64,000 bases of DNA from CAIWHR01 sp963724975 (GCA_963724975.1 CAVRXB010000007.1:1-64000), one strand, 5' to 3'; shown: positions 18,392 to 28,198, numbered from the stretch's first letter. The notes: generated by a model not told the origin, from the letters alone. A program made the numbers and translations.

Positions 18392-20472
18392 AAAAGCCGC
18401 CCCAAGCGGCGCTGTCGGCAGCCCAGATCCGCTGGCTTGGCGTCTTTCTGCTGGCCGCACTGCTCCCGCAGGCGCCATTCGTGCCGATCTGGGTCGCCGG
18501 ATTCGGAACCATGCTGGTCGTGTTGCGGATGCTGCTCCTCTATCGCGATCGCATCCGCGCGAACGCGAAGCCGGCTCGCATACCGTCTTGGGCGCTCGCG
18601 TTTTTCGCCGTCGCCGCCGGCATCGCAATCCGGCAATCGTTTGGTTATTTTCTTGGCCGCGAACCGTGTGTCGCCTTCCTGTTCGTTCTGGCCGGCATCA
18701 AATATCTGGAGGCGCGAACCACACGCGACGGCACGTTGCTCGTATGCCTCGCAAGCTTCCAGATCGTGACGCCGTTCTTCTACAGCCAGTCGCTGCTCGC
18801 AGCGCTTGCTGCGCTGCCCGCGCTGGTCACCCTCGGCGCGGTGCTGCAGGTGCTGGCGCAGCCGTCGCTGCGCGATCTCCCGCTGTCCGAATGGCGCGTT
18901 CCGTTATCGCGCACGATGAAGCTCTTTGCACAGGGCGTTCCGCTCGCGGCGGTGCTGTTTGTCCTTTTTCCGCGCCTCGCGGGGCCGATGTGGGGGCTGC
19001 CGAGCGATGCAGGTTCGAAATCGGGCCTTTCGGAACAAATGTCGCCGGGCTCGATCAGCGAACTCTCTCTGAGCGACGCAGTCGCGTTTCGCGTCGACTT
19101 CGATGGCGCGGTGCCTCCACCAGCCCAGCGGTATTGGCGCGGGCCGGTCATGTCGCGCTTCGATGGCCGCGAATGGATCGCGACCGATCGCCGCCCGCCG
19201 CCCGGCCCGCGGCCCGTCGGCCGGCGAATTGCCTACTGGGTCACCCTCGAGCCCAATTGGAAATCATGGTTATTCGCCCTCGACCTCCCCGTCGGGCCGC
19301 CCACTGCGGAGGCGCCCGAGCGCGGGGCACCCGACGCCACCATCGGCATCCTCACCGGCGATCAGCGGATCTTGTCGCGGAGCCCGGTGACGCAGGCCAT
19401 ACGATATCGGCAGGTTTCGATCCCGGGCGAGACGTATGGCGCCGGGGACGCGCTGGAAGACGATCGCACCGAGAACTTGCAGCTGCCTCTCGACGGACGC
19501 AACGCCAATCCGCGCACGGTCGCTTTCGCGCGCGAGCTGCGTTCGCAACATTCTGACGATATCGACTACATTCGCGCGCTGCTGCAATGGTTCCGCACCG
19601 AATCGTTCTACTACACGCTGGCGCCGCCGCTGCTTCGTGGCGCCAATCCGGTCGACGCATTCCTGTTCGACGAGCGGCGCGGATTCTGCGAGCACTACGC
19701 GAGCGGCTTTGTCGTGCTCCTTCGCGCCGCGGGTATCCCGGCGCGCGTGGTGACGGGCTACCAAGGCGGCGAGATCAATCCGACGGGCGGCTACCTCATC
19801 GTCCGCCAATCCGATGCCCATGCCTGGGCCGAAGCACTGCTCGGCGGCAAGTGGCGCCGCTTCGATCCCACCGGCGCGGTCGCGCCGTCGCGCATCGAGC
19901 GCGGGTTGGGCGGCGCGCTGCCGTCAAGCGAATTCGTCCCCCTGCTGGCGCGCCTCGATGAGGGATGGTTCAAAAGTCTGCAGCTCACATGGGATGCGCT
20001 CAACCACGATTGGCGGCGCCACGTCATTGGCTTCAATTACGACAAGCAGCGCTCGCTGTGGCGCTCGTGGAACATGGACCGGTTGCCGCCCGCCGTGATC
20101 ACCGCGATCGTCGCCGGGCTTATCGGACTTTGGGGTGCCGGCATGCTCGGGCTCATCTCGTGGTGGCGACGTCGCAGCGGCGACCGCGCACGCCTGCTAT
20201 GGGATGCGCTGTGCCGCCGTCTGTCGAATGCCGGATTGCCGAAGCAGCCGTACGAAGGGCCGCTCGCGTTCGGCGCACGCGCCTCCGCGCGCTGGCCGGA
20301 GTTAGGCGTCGCGTTTCGCGTCATCGCGGAGTCGTATGCAATACTCCGTTATGGTCCGCCGCCGGATGACGCGAGTACGCAACGGCAGCGCGACGCCGCG
20401 CTTGCCCGCCTTACGCGCGCGATCGAGGTGCTTCCGGCAGCCGCGACGTTGCGCGCGACCTGGCCGCAATAG
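18388..20472 (+). CDS. TgpA-like transglutaminase membrane protein (DUF3488/DUF4129)
   Basis: 694 residues. The first 180 residues hold about six membrane helices (DUF3488). A periplasmic transglutaminase-like core follows with the catalytic triad visible as Cys434 in RRGFCEHYASGF, His478 in SDAHAWAEALL and Asp493 in RRFDPTGAV. A last helix near 565 precedes a cytoplasmic DUF4129-type tail. The ATG overlaps the DUF58 stop. TgpA of Pseudomonas is important for growth; the substrate is unknown but periplasmic. Confidence 0.92.
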   Translation: MKKPPQAALSAAQIRWLGVFLLAALLPQAPFVPIWVAGFGTMLVVLRMLLLYRDRIRANAKPARIPSWALAFFAVAAGIAIRQSFGYFLGREPCVAFLFVLAGIKYLEARTTRDGTLLVCLASFQIVTPFFYSQSLLAALAALPALVTLGAVLQVLAQPSLRDLPLSEWRVPLSRTMKLFAQGVPLAAVLFVLFPRLAGPMWGLPSDAGSKSGLSEQMSPGSISELSLSDAVAFRVDFDGAVPPPAQRYWRGPVMSRFDGREWIATDRRPPPGPRPVGRRIAYWVTLEPNWKSWLFALDLPVGPPTAEAPERGAPDATIGILTGDQRILSRSPVTQAIRYRQVSIPGETYGAGDALEDDRTENLQLPLDGRNANPRTVAFARELRSQHSDDIDYIRALLQWFRTESFYYTLAPPLLRGANPVDAFLFDERRGFCEHYASGFVVLLRAAGIPARVVTGYQGGEINPTGGYLIVRQSDAHAWAEALLGGKWRRFDPTGAVAPSRIERGLGGALPSSEFVPLLARLDEGWFKSLQLTWDALNHDWRRHVIGFNYDKQRSLWRSWNMDRLPPAVITAIVAGLIGLWGAGMLGLISWWRRRSGDRARLLWDALCRRLSNAGLPKQPYEGPLAFGARASARWPELGVAFRVIAESYAILRYGPPPDDASTQRQRDAALARLTRAIEVLPAAATLRATWPQ

Positions 20473-20489
20473 CAGCTGCGCTCCCCGAA

Positions 20490-20526
20490 GTAGGGTCGGC
20501 CTCATGCGTCGACTCGCGATTGCTCG
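20490..20526 (+). repeat. Dispersed intergenic repeat, short copy
   Basis: In the spacer between the convergent transglutaminase and rpoS genes, GGGTCGGCCTCATGCG is identical to 29481-29496, and the following CTCGCGATTGCTC matches the unit at 29626 and 29748. The same module therefore occurs at two loci 9 kb apart. Confidence 0.6.
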
Positions 20527-20570
20527 CTGCCCCTTGCCTTCGGCGGGGGCCCGGCTCGCCGCTCGCGACG

Positions 20571-21596
20571 CTACAGCAGCGCGTCGCGGTCGAGTCCCCT
20601 GCGCGTCAACCGCGCACGCAGCTTTTCGATCGCCTCCGTCTGGATCTGCCGCACGCGCTCGCGGGTGACATTGAGCTCGCCGGCGAGATCCTCGAGCGTG
20701 GCGACGTCGCGGCCGTTGAGACCGTAACGGCGTTCGATCACCATGCGCTGACGATCGTTCAGCTCGGAAAGCCATATCCGCACCCATGCCTCGATCTCCG
20801 AGTTGTGCAGCAGAAGTTCCGGCGCCAGCGCGTTCTCGTCCGCGACGCCGTCGGCGACCGATACGCCGCCGTCGCGATCCATCGGCGCATCGAGCGAGGT
20901 CACATGTTCGTTATAGCGCAACACGCGCCGCACCTGCTCGACCGGCTTGCCGAGCAGATGTGCGACGTCGTCCAGCGTCGGCTCGCGGCCGTCCGGCAGG
21001 CCGTGCATTTCAAGGTGGCGCATTGCGCGCAACACGACGTTGAGCTCCTTGACGACATGAGCCGGAAGCCGGATGGTCCGTGACTGGCTCATGATCGCGC
21101 GCTCGACCGATTGCCGGATCCACCATGTGGCGTATGTCGTAAAGCGGAATCCGCGCTCGGCGTCGAATTTTCCAAGCGCATGAATCAGGCCGAGATTGCC
21201 CTCTTCGATCAGGTCGGGCAGCGCCACGCCGCGGTTCGTGTAGTGCTTCGCGATGCTGACCACGAGCCGCAGGTTGCGTTCGATCAACTGCTGCCGGGCG
21301 GTGAAATCGCCTTGCGCCATCGCTCGCGCGAGAGCGAGCTCCTCGTCGGCCTTGAGCAGCGTGTGCTGGCCGATCTCGTTGAAATAAAGCTGGGCGATGT
21401 CGTTGACGAAATCCGCGGAAAGGCCCGGCTCGGGCTCAGCGAGCGGAAGCTCCCGCGTCCAGCGGTCGGGTTCGGGGGCGTGCGCAGACGCTGCGCTGTC
21501 TTCATCGACACCGGCGTCGGCTTGCACAGGTTCCGCATGCTCGATGCCCGGCAGCTCAGGGCCAGCGTCGACGCGCGCACGCCGCGGCCCGGTCAA
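20571..21596 (-). CDS. rpoS: RNA polymerase sigma factor RpoS
   Basis: Stationary-phase/general-stress sigma factor, 341 residues. Region 1.2-2 is clear (YFNEIGQHTLLKADEELALARAM, RNLRLVVSIAKHYTNRGVALPDLIEEGN, FDAERGFRFTTYATWWIRQSVERAI), and region 4 ends with the helix-turn-helix LEDLAGELNVTRERVRQIQTEAIEKL. A TTG at 21596 preceded by AGAGGA at six bases is the best start; the ATG at 21701 would lie inside nlpD and add 35 unconserved residues. Gene order surE-pcm-nlpD-rpoS is classical, and rpoS promoters often lie inside nlpD. Confidence 0.95.
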   Translation of the reverse strand: MTGPRRARVDAGPELPGIEHAEPVQADAGVDEDSAASAHAPEPDRWTRELPLAEPEPGLSADFVNDIAQLYFNEIGQHTLLKADEELALARAMAQGDFTARQQLIERNLRLVVSIAKHYTNRGVALPDLIEEGNLGLIHALGKFDAERGFRFTTYATWWIRQSVERAIMSQSRTIRLPAHVVKELNVVLRAMRHLEMHGLPDGREPTLDDVAHLLGKPVEQVRRVLRYNEHVTSLDAPMDRDGGVSVADGVADENALAPELLLHNSEIEAWVRIWLSELNDRQRMVIERRYGLNGRDVATLEDLAGELNVTRERVRQIQTEAIEKLRARLTRRGLDRDALL

Positions 21597-21657
21597 TGGC
21601 GTTCCTCTACGCTTGCAGCGCCATTGATCGGTTCGGCCGCTGCAGGGCCCCTCACGC

Positions 21658-22695
21658 TCATGCCGGCGGCAGATACTTGAGCGGGTCCACGGGTGTTCCA
21701 TGCCGCCGAATTTCGAAATGCAGCATCACCTGCTCCGCATCGGTGTTGCCCATCTCGGCGATCGACTGCCCTTTCGCGACCTGCTGGCCTTCCTTCACCA
21801 GAATATCGCGGTTGTGCGCGTATGCCGACAGCCATGTTGCGTTGTGCTTGACGATGACGAGCTTGCCGTAGCCGCGGATTCCGGACCCGGCATACACAAC
21901 CTTGCCCGCCGCGCTCGCGACAACAGGCTGCCCTGCCTTGCCGGCGATATCGATGCCCTTCAGGTTCGGATTCTCGGAGATGCCGGTGATGACTCTGCCC
22001 GTTGCAGGCCACATCCAGCTTGGGCCGTCGTCGTCCGGCGCGGCGACCGCGGCCTTCGGCTCTGACTTCGGTTCCGCGCGCGCGATCACCGTCGGCGGCG
22101 CAGGTTCAGGGGCAGGCGGCGCAGGCGGCAATGCGGTTGCGCTTTTCTGGACATCGCGCAAGGCCTGTTCGGACCACGGCTCTTTCAGTGCCTTCGGCTG
22201 CGTTTTGTAGTTGTCCGTGTTGCGCGCTCCCGGAACCGCGAGTGGCGTGGCCGGACCCGACATCGGTGGACGCGCGTCAGCCGCGGTCACCGGCGGCACC
22301 GTCCGAAGCGGCGTAGTCGTCACGCCGGTCGCCGCGGGGGCGGGCTCCCCCGGCGCCGTCAGGCGCAACGATTGCCCCTCGCGGATCACGTTGATGTTCT
22401 CGATCGCGTTCCACGCGGCAAGCTCGCGGTAGTCGAGGCCGTTGTCGAGCGCAATCTTGTAGAGCGTGTCGCCCCGCTTCACGATGTACGTCGGCGGTGG
22501 TCGCGCCTCGGCTTCGGGCGCGGGCGCCGGAGGCGGCGTCACAGACGGCGCGGGTCGCGCGGGCCGTGTCGGGCGCTCCTCGACCGGGGCCGGCACACGC
22601 GATGCGCAACCCGCAACAATGACCGCGAGCGCAACAAAGGCGATTCGCGTGGATCGGGTGAGAAAGGTCGTAGAGGCGAAGACGGAGCGTGACAT
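21658..22695 (-). CDS. nlpD: Lipoprotein NlpD (LysM and LytM domains)
   Basis: Outer-membrane lipoprotein of 345 residues. The signal peptide ends in the lipobox IVAGC. A LysM peptidoglycan-binding domain (TYIVKRGDTLYKIALDNGL ... INVIREGQSLRL) is followed by a Pro/Ala linker and a C-terminal LytM (M23) domain. The LytM domain lacks the zinc ligands: the HxxxD site reads LKGID and the HxH site reads MLH. It should therefore act like E. coli NlpD as an activator of amidases at the septum, not as a hydrolase. The start at 22695 is placed by the lipoprotein signal and overlaps no neighbour. Confidence 0.93.
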   Translation of the reverse strand: MSRSVFASTTFLTRSTRIAFVALAVIVAGCASRVPAPVEERPTRPARPAPSVTPPPAPAPEAEARPPPTYIVKRGDTLYKIALDNGLDYRELAAWNAIENINVIREGQSLRLTAPGEPAPAATGVTTTPLRTVPPVTAADARPPMSGPATPLAVPGARNTDNYKTQPKALKEPWSEQALRDVQKSATALPPAPPAPEPAPPTVIARAEPKSEPKAAVAAPDDDGPSWMWPATGRVITGISENPNLKGIDIAGKAGQPVVASAAGKVVYAGSGIRGYGKLVIVKHNATWLSAYAHNRDILVKEGQQVAKGQSIAEMGNTDAEQVMLHFEIRRHGTPVDPLKYLPPA

Positions 22696-22724
22696 CGAGC
22701 TCGGCAAGACCAGTGCGTGCGGCC

Positions 22725-23408
22725 TCACGCGAGGCCGGGCAGCAATGGAACGAATCTTACCGCATCGAACGAATGCTCACGCAGGCCGCCGGGTGTCGAT
22801 TCGATCACCGTCAATCGTTGCACGCGATCCCCCTGCTCGCCCGCCTGCGCGAGTGGCAGCACCATGCGCCCGCCGACCCTGAGGTATTTCAGCAACGCCG
22901 TCGGGACGTGCGTCGCAGCGGCGGTCACGACGATCGCATCCACCTCGAGGGCTTCGCCCAAGTCCGCCGAGCCGTCACCGTGCATCAGCCGCACGTTCTT
23001 GAGTTTGAGCGCCTGCAGGTTGCGCCTCGCCTTCGCGACCAGCGTGCCGATCCGCTCCACCGAGTAGACGTCGTCGGCAAATTGCGCAAGCACCGCCGTC
23101 TGGTAGCCGCAGCCGGTGCCAATCTCGAGGACGCGCCCGAGCGGAGCTCCGGCCCGAGCGAGCTCCGACATCCGCGCGACGACCCACGGCTGCGAAATGG
23201 TCTGCCCATCCCCGATCGGCAGCGGCGTGTCCTCGTAGGCGCGGCTTGCGAGCGCCTCGTCGACAAAGATGTGACGGGGCACCGCGTTCATCGCGGCGAG
23301 CACGATCTCGTCGCGGATGCCGTCCGCACGCAGGCGCTCGATCATGCGATCGCGCGTTCGCGTCGACGTCATGCCGATTCCCGAATGCCTCCCGTCCTGC
23401 GTTCCCAT
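22725..23408 (-). CDS. pcm: Protein-L-isoaspartate O-methyltransferase
   Basis: SAM-dependent repair enzyme that methylates isoaspartyl residues in damaged proteins. 227 residues. Motif I is VLEIGTGCGYQTAVLAQF; PRHIFVDEALASRAYEDTPLPIGDGQTISQP is the family signature. AGGAGAGG upstream supports the ATG at 23408, although an internal ATG at 23372 would give the more usual length. It sits between surE and nlpD in the stress-survival cluster. Confidence 0.95.
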   Translation of the reverse strand: MGTQDGRHSGIGMTSTRTRDRMIERLRADGIRDEIVLAAMNAVPRHIFVDEALASRAYEDTPLPIGDGQTISQPWVVARMSELARAGAPLGRVLEIGTGCGYQTAVLAQFADDVYSVERIGTLVAKARRNLQALKLKNVRLMHGDGSADLGEALEVDAIVVTAAATHVPTALLKYLRVGGRMVLPLAQAGEQGDRVQRLTVIESTPGGLREHSFDAVRFVPLLPGLA

Positions 23409-23479
23409 TCCCCTCTCCTACCGCGCCCGTGACGCACGTCCGCGTCATTCAATAGGCACCCCAGCCGCCGCGCCTCTGC

Positions 23480-24220
23480 TCAACGCTCGATCCACGCAGC
23501 AATCGGCGGCATCTCGTCGCGATTCGTGAGATCGATCTGCAGCGGCGTAATCGATACGTACCGCTCTTCGATGGCGCGAAAATCGGTGCCATCGCCTGCG
23601 TCCGCCGCGGCGCCCGCGGCGCCGACCCAATAGACGGTTTCGCCGCGTGGACTCTTCGACTTGATCATGTCCTCCGCCTTGTGACGCCGGCCAAGTCTCG
23701 TCACGCGGTAACCGCGGATTTCCCCGCGCGCGACATCCGGCACGTTGACATTGAGCAGGCCCCCACCCAACGGATGCCGGCGATGGCGTTCAACGAGCTC
23801 GAGCGCCACCGCAGCCGCGGTGTCGAAATGCGCGCCGTTCTTCGACGCGAGCGAAATCGCAATCGATGGAATGCCGAGCAGGTAACCTTCGGTCGCCGCG
23901 GCAACGGTTCCCGAGTAGATCGTGTCGTCGCCCATGTTGGGACCGAAGTTGATCCCCGAGATCACCATGTCCGGAAGCGCTTCCAGAAGCCCCGTCACTG
24001 CAAGATGGACGCAATCGGTCGGCGTGCCGTTGACGAAGCGAAAACCGTTCGGCGCTGTCCGCACGGTCAGCGGTCGATCGAGCGTGAGCGAGTTCGACGC
24101 GCCGCTGCGGTCGCGCTCGGGCGCGACGACCGAAAGCTCCGCGTGCGGAGCCAGCACCGCCGCCAGGCGCTCGATGCCCGGCGCGAAATAACCGTCGTCG
24201 TTGGAGAGGAGGATGCGCAT
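23480..24220 (-). CDS. surE: 5'/3'-nucleotidase SurE
   Basis: Metal-dependent nucleotidase and exopolyphosphatase of 246 residues. The N-terminus MRILLSNDDGYFAPGI holds the metal-binding Asp pair; SGASNSLTLDRPL and ISGINFGPNMGDDTIYSGTVAAA complete the active site. The open frame extends 50 residues upstream, but the conserved start is the ATG at 24220. First gene of surE-pcm-nlpD-rpoS and divergent from pgi. Confidence 0.96.
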   Translation of the reverse strand: MRILLSNDDGYFAPGIERLAAVLAPHAELSVVAPERDRSGASNSLTLDRPLTVRTAPNGFRFVNGTPTDCVHLAVTGLLEALPDMVISGINFGPNMGDDTIYSGTVAAATEGYLLGIPSIAISLASKNGAHFDTAAAVALELVERHRRHPLGGGLLNVNVPDVARGEIRGYRVTRLGRRHKAEDMIKSKSPRGETVYWVGAAGAAADAGDGTDFRAIEERYVSITPLQIDLTNRDEMPPIAAWIER

Positions 24221-24275
24221 CGTGGCGCGGCTGGGCGTCGCACCGGATCCGCTGCCCGGCCCATCGTTGGCGGCA

Positions 24276-24281
24276 ATTATA
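24276..24281 (-). promoter_or_regulatory. Candidate surE -10 element (TATAAT)
   Basis: A perfect TATAAT is present on the minus strand 56 bases before the surE ATG in the divergent spacer with pgi. The -35 region is a poor match, so this may be a low-level or activator-dependent promoter. Confidence 0.45.
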
Positions 24282-24393
24282 ACGCGCGCAGTGCCGCACG
24301 CTCCTGCAGCGTGCGCATGTTTGCAAGGCGCGCGCAATCGATTATCCTCGACCGAGCCGGCACATCGCACGGCACCGTCCGGAACCCTCCTCG

Positions 24394-26064
24394 ATGCAGC
24401 CGCCCGTCCCCATCGATCTTGCCGATCATCGCCGCACGCTGACGGGAAAGACGTTGCCGCAGCTCTTCGCTGGCGACCCCGAACGATTCGATGACTTGTC
24501 GTTCGCGTGGGACGACTGGCTGATCGACGTGTCCAAGGAGCGCCTCACGCGCGACACGCTGAGGCTGCTCGTCGCGCACGCACGCGATGCGGGCCTCGAG
24601 GGCTGGATTGCCGCACTCTTCGCCGGCGAAAGGTTGAATCAATCGGAAGGGCGGCCGGCGCTGCACACGGCGCTGCGCCAGCAGGACGACACGCCGCTTA
24701 TGGTCGACGGTCACGACATCGTGCCGGACATCCGCAGCGTTCAGGTACGAATGAAGGCGCTTGCCGCGCAGATCCGCGGCGGCGTGCGCGTCGGCGCGAC
24801 GGGACGGCCGATTCGCGCGGTCGTCAACATCGGCATCGGTGGATCCGATCTCGGACCGTTGCTCGTGTGCGCGGCGCTTTCGCCGCCGCGCATGCGTGGC
24901 AGCACGGGTCCGCAGACAGAAGGCGTGGACGTGGCTTTCGTATCCAACGTCGATCCCGAGCATCTCACTTGCGCGCTGGGTCCGCTCGATCCCGCAGCGA
25001 CGCTATTCGTCGTCACGTCGAAGACCTTCACGACAGGCGAAACGCTCGCCAACGCCGCGAGCGCAAAGGCGTGGCTCGCCTCAGCGCTCGGTCGCGGCGT
25101 GGACGTCGGTGCGCACTTTGTCGCCGTCACCGCCAACGCGGCGGCTGCAACCGCATTCGGAATCGCCAAGGCTGATGTCTTGCCGCTTTGGGATTGGATC
25201 GGAGGCCGCTACTCGTTGTGGTCGGCCGCGGGGCTGCCGATCGTGGTGAAGCTCGGCTGGGATCGCTTCGCCGACCTTGTTGCGGGAGGAGCCAGCGTCG
25301 ACCAGCACTTTCGCACGACGTCGCTCGAGCGCAACCTGCCCGTGGTCCTCGGCATCGCCGGCTGGTGGAATGCTACCCAGCTGAAGCACTGCGAGCGCGT
25401 GGTCGTTCCGTATTCGCAGGCGCTGGCACGACTTCCCGCTTACTTGCAGCAGCTCGTCCTTGAAAGCAACGGCAAGCGCGTCGCCCGCGACGGCCACGCG
25501 CTCGCAGGTCCGACGACTGCGGCGCTCTGGGGCGAAACCGGCACCAATGGCCAGCACGCATTTTTCCAATGGCTGCATCAGGGCACGCGCGAAGCGCCGG
25601 TTGAGTTCATCGTTCCCATCCGAGCGGCGCATCCGCTCGCTGACCAGCAGTCATTGCTCGTCGCAAACGCGCTTGCGCAGTCGCAGGCGCTGATGGAAGG
25701 CCGCGGCGAGGACGCGCTGCGGGCGGAATTCCTGGCCAAGGGATTGACCGGCCCCGCACTCGACGCCGCGGTCGCCGCGCGAGTGTGCCCTGGCAATCGC
25801 GCGTCGACGACGATCCTGATGCCGGAAGTGAACGCGTTTCGTCTCGGCCAGCTGATCGCGCTCTACGAGCATCGCACGTTCGTCGAAGCCGTGCTCTACG
25901 GCATCAACCCGTTCGACCAGTTCGGCGTCGAGCTTGGCAAGACACTGATGGCGCCGATCGCTGCGGCGATCACGTCAAACGCAGCCCTGCCCGAGGCGAC
26001 CGATGCATCGACGCGCGGGTTGGTCGCGCACGTGCGCGCGCAATCCGCACGCCCGCGAAGCTAG
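24394..26064 (+). CDS. pgi: Glucose-6-phosphate isomerase
   Basis: Interconverts glucose-6-phosphate and fructose-6-phosphate. 556 residues, normal for the bacterial long form. Sugar-phosphate contacts are in VVNIGIGGSDLGP and FVVTSKTFTTGET. The catalytic region ALWGETGTNGQHAFFQWLHQGT contains the Glu and His, and the late Lys is in FGVELGKTL. Transcribed alone; convergent with mltB. Confidence 0.97.
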   Translation: MQPPVPIDLADHRRTLTGKTLPQLFAGDPERFDDLSFAWDDWLIDVSKERLTRDTLRLLVAHARDAGLEGWIAALFAGERLNQSEGRPALHTALRQQDDTPLMVDGHDIVPDIRSVQVRMKALAAQIRGGVRVGATGRPIRAVVNIGIGGSDLGPLLVCAALSPPRMRGSTGPQTEGVDVAFVSNVDPEHLTCALGPLDPAATLFVVTSKTFTTGETLANAASAKAWLASALGRGVDVGAHFVAVTANAAAATAFGIAKADVLPLWDWIGGRYSLWSAAGLPIVVKLGWDRFADLVAGGASVDQHFRTTSLERNLPVVLGIAGWWNATQLKHCERVVVPYSQALARLPAYLQQLVLESNGKRVARDGHALAGPTTAALWGETGTNGQHAFFQWLHQGTREAPVEFIVPIRAAHPLADQQSLLVANALAQSQALMEGRGEDALRAEFLAKGLTGPALDAAVAARVCPGNRASTTILMPEVNAFRLGQLIALYEHRTFVEAVLYGINPFDQFGVELGKTLMAPIAAAITSNAALPEATDASTRGLVAHVRAQSARPRS

Positions 26065-26094
26065 AGCCTAATCATGCTATGGACGCAAAGGCCC

Positions 26095-27111
26095 CTAGTG
26101 CGCCAAACGGATGGCGGTCGCCAGCTCGTAGACTGCGCTCGCGTAGAGGCGGCTCCGGTTGTAGCGCGTCAGCACGTAAAAGTTGTGGCAGGCAATCCAG
26201 TAACTTGGATTCTCGACACCCTCGGCATCTTTTTCCTCGAGCATCAACAACGCCACGGGATCAGAGGAAAGGTCGGGTGGCGCACCCGACGGTGCGACGC
26301 CATCGGCTGACCACGATTCCTCGGAGCGGCGCTCGCTGATCCCGCCGTCGAGGCGACGTTGCACGGCCGCGAGACTGTCCGCGGCAATGGCGGCGGGCAG
26401 AAGCACCGGCTGTCCGCGCTGCCAGTCGTGCCGCGCGAGATAGTTGCCGACGCTGCCGATGATATCGGGGGCGCTGGTCCACAAATCGATGCGACCGTCG
26501 CCGTCGAAGTCCACCGCGAACTCGCGATAGCTGCCCGGCATGAATTGCGGAACGCCGAGCGCTCCGGCAAACGATCCTTTCGGCACCAGTGGATCCACAT
26601 GCTGGTCGCGCACGAGCAGCAGGAACTCTCTGAGCTCGCCGCGAAAGAACGCGGCCCGACGCGGATAGTCGAACGCGAGCGTCGAAAGCGCATCGAGCGC
26701 GCGGTGGGTGCCGGTGTTGCGCCCGTAATACGTCTCGACGCCGATGATGGCGACGATGATCTCAGGCGGGACGCCAAAGCGCTCCTCGGCACGCGCGAGC
26801 TCTCGTGCATTCGCATTCCAGTAGGCGACGCCCCCGTCGATGCGCGCCTGCGACAGGAATCGCGGCGCGTATTCGTACCACTTCGGTGGTTCGAGGATGG
26901 GCCGCTGCATCGCTTCGACGATCCGCGGCTGGAAGCGCGCCGCGGCGAAGGCGCGCACGAGCGTGGCGCGATCGTAGTGTTGTTCAGCGACCATCTCCGC
27001 GATGAACGACTTCACGTCCGCACGCCCCGCGTAGGTTGCGGCGACGACAGGCGATGATGCAAGCAGTCCGGCGAACGACAGGACGAAGCAGGCGGAACTC
27101 GCGAAGCGCAT
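26095..27111 (-). CDS. mltB: Membrane-bound lytic murein transglycosylase B family
   Basis: Peptidoglycan-cleaving transglycosylase of 338 residues. A signal peptide (RFASSACFVLSFAGLLASSPVVAATYA) has no lipobox, so the protein is probably periplasmic and soluble. The catalytic Glu126 lies in VAIIGVETYYGRNTGTHRALDALSTLAFDYPRRAAFF; GALGVPQFMPGSYREFAVDFDGDGRIDLW is the second family signature. The C-terminal part (NPSYWIACHNFYVLTRYNRS) is also typical. An ATG four codons upstream is possible. Divergent from pyrD. Confidence 0.93.
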   Translation of the reverse strand: MRFASSACFVLSFAGLLASSPVVAATYAGRADVKSFIAEMVAEQHYDRATLVRAFAAARFQPRIVEAMQRPILEPPKWYEYAPRFLSQARIDGGVAYWNANARELARAEERFGVPPEIIVAIIGVETYYGRNTGTHRALDALSTLAFDYPRRAAFFRGELREFLLLVRDQHVDPLVPKGSFAGALGVPQFMPGSYREFAVDFDGDGRIDLWTSAPDIIGSVGNYLARHDWQRGQPVLLPAAIAADSLAAVQRRLDGGISERRSEESWSADGVAPSGAPPDLSSDPVALLMLEEKDAEGVENPSYWIACHNFYVLTRYNRSRLYASAVYELATAIRLAH

Positions 27112-27157
27112 GGCGCACGACATCGGGAACACGGTGCAAATGTTATCATCGCGACCG

Positions 27158-28183
27158 ATGTATCCGCTGTTTCGCCCGTTCCTGTTTGCGCTCGATCCCG
27201 AGACGGCGCACGACATGGTGTTCGCCGGTCTCGACGCTGCCGCAAGGGTCGGGCTGGCCAAGGCCTTCGTACCGCAGGTCCCATCTTCGCCGGTCACGGC
27301 AATGGGACTCGAATTTCCCAACCGCGTAGGACTCGCGGCCGGCCTCGACAAGAACGCCGCGCACATCGACGCTCTCGCCGCGCTCGGCTTCGGCTTTGTC
27401 GAGTGCGGCACGGTCACGCCGCGGGCGCAGCCCGGCAATCCGAGGCCGCGCCTCTTCCGCCTCGCCGAGGCAGAAGCGCTGATCAACCGGATGGGATTCA
27501 ACAATGATGGCGTCGAGCGGTTCCTCGCCAACGCCGCGCGCGCCTCGTGGCAGGGCATCCTCGGCCTCAACATCGGCAAGAACTTCGACACGCCGAACGC
27601 TCGCGCTGTCGACGACTATCTCGCTTGCCTGCGCGCGGTCTATGTGCGCGCTTCGTATGTGACGGTCAATATCTCGTCGCCCAACACCAAGGGACTGCGC
27701 GATTTGCAAGCCGACGATGCTCTCGCTGGCCTCCTTGCCGCGCTCAAGTACGAGCAGTCTGTGCTGTCGGATGCACACGGCAAGTACACGCCGCTCGTCG
27801 TCAAGATCGCGCCGGATTTGACGCCGGCTGCGCTTGCGGGCATTGCGAAGCTACTGATCCGCCATCGCGTCGAGGGCGTGATCGCGACGAATACGACGAT
27901 CGCGCGCAACGCGGTGTCGGGATTGCGGCACTCGGACGAAGCGGGCGGACTCTCCGGGCGACCGTTGCGCTCGCAATCGACGGCGGCGATCCGCGTGCTG
28001 GCGCGCGAGCTCGATGGCGCGCTGCCAATCATCGGCGTCGGCGGGATCCTCTCGGGCACCGATGCGAAGGAGAAGATCGACGCCGGCGCGACGCTCGTGC
28101 AGATCTACACTGGACTCATCTATCGCGGCCCTGACCTCGTTGCCGAGTGCGCGCGGGCGTTGGCGCAAGGAGAGAGCAAGTGA
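27158..28183 (+). CDS. pyrD: Dihydroorotate dehydrogenase (quinone), class 2
   Basis: Membrane-associated flavoprotein that oxidises dihydroorotate to orotate in pyrimidine synthesis. 341 residues. The N-terminus MYPLFRPFLFALDPETAH is the class 2 membrane-association helix and fixes the start at 27158. FMN and substrate motifs include NRVGLAAGLDKNAAHID, the catalytic Ser region VNISSPNTKGLRDLQ, and PIIGVGGILSGTDA. Convergent with the next gene at a distance of 15 bases. Confidence 0.97.
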   Translation: MYPLFRPFLFALDPETAHDMVFAGLDAAARVGLAKAFVPQVPSSPVTAMGLEFPNRVGLAAGLDKNAAHIDALAALGFGFVECGTVTPRAQPGNPRPRLFRLAEAEALINRMGFNNDGVERFLANAARASWQGILGLNIGKNFDTPNARAVDDYLACLRAVYVRASYVTVNISSPNTKGLRDLQADDALAGLLAALKYEQSVLSDAHGKYTPLVVKIAPDLTPAALAGIAKLLIRHRVEGVIATNTTIARNAVSGLRHSDEAGGLSGRPLRSQSTAAIRVLARELDGALPIIGVGGILSGTDAKEKIDAGATLVQIYTGLIYRGPDLVAECARALAQGESK

Positions 28184-28198
28184 TCTGACAGCAACGTG

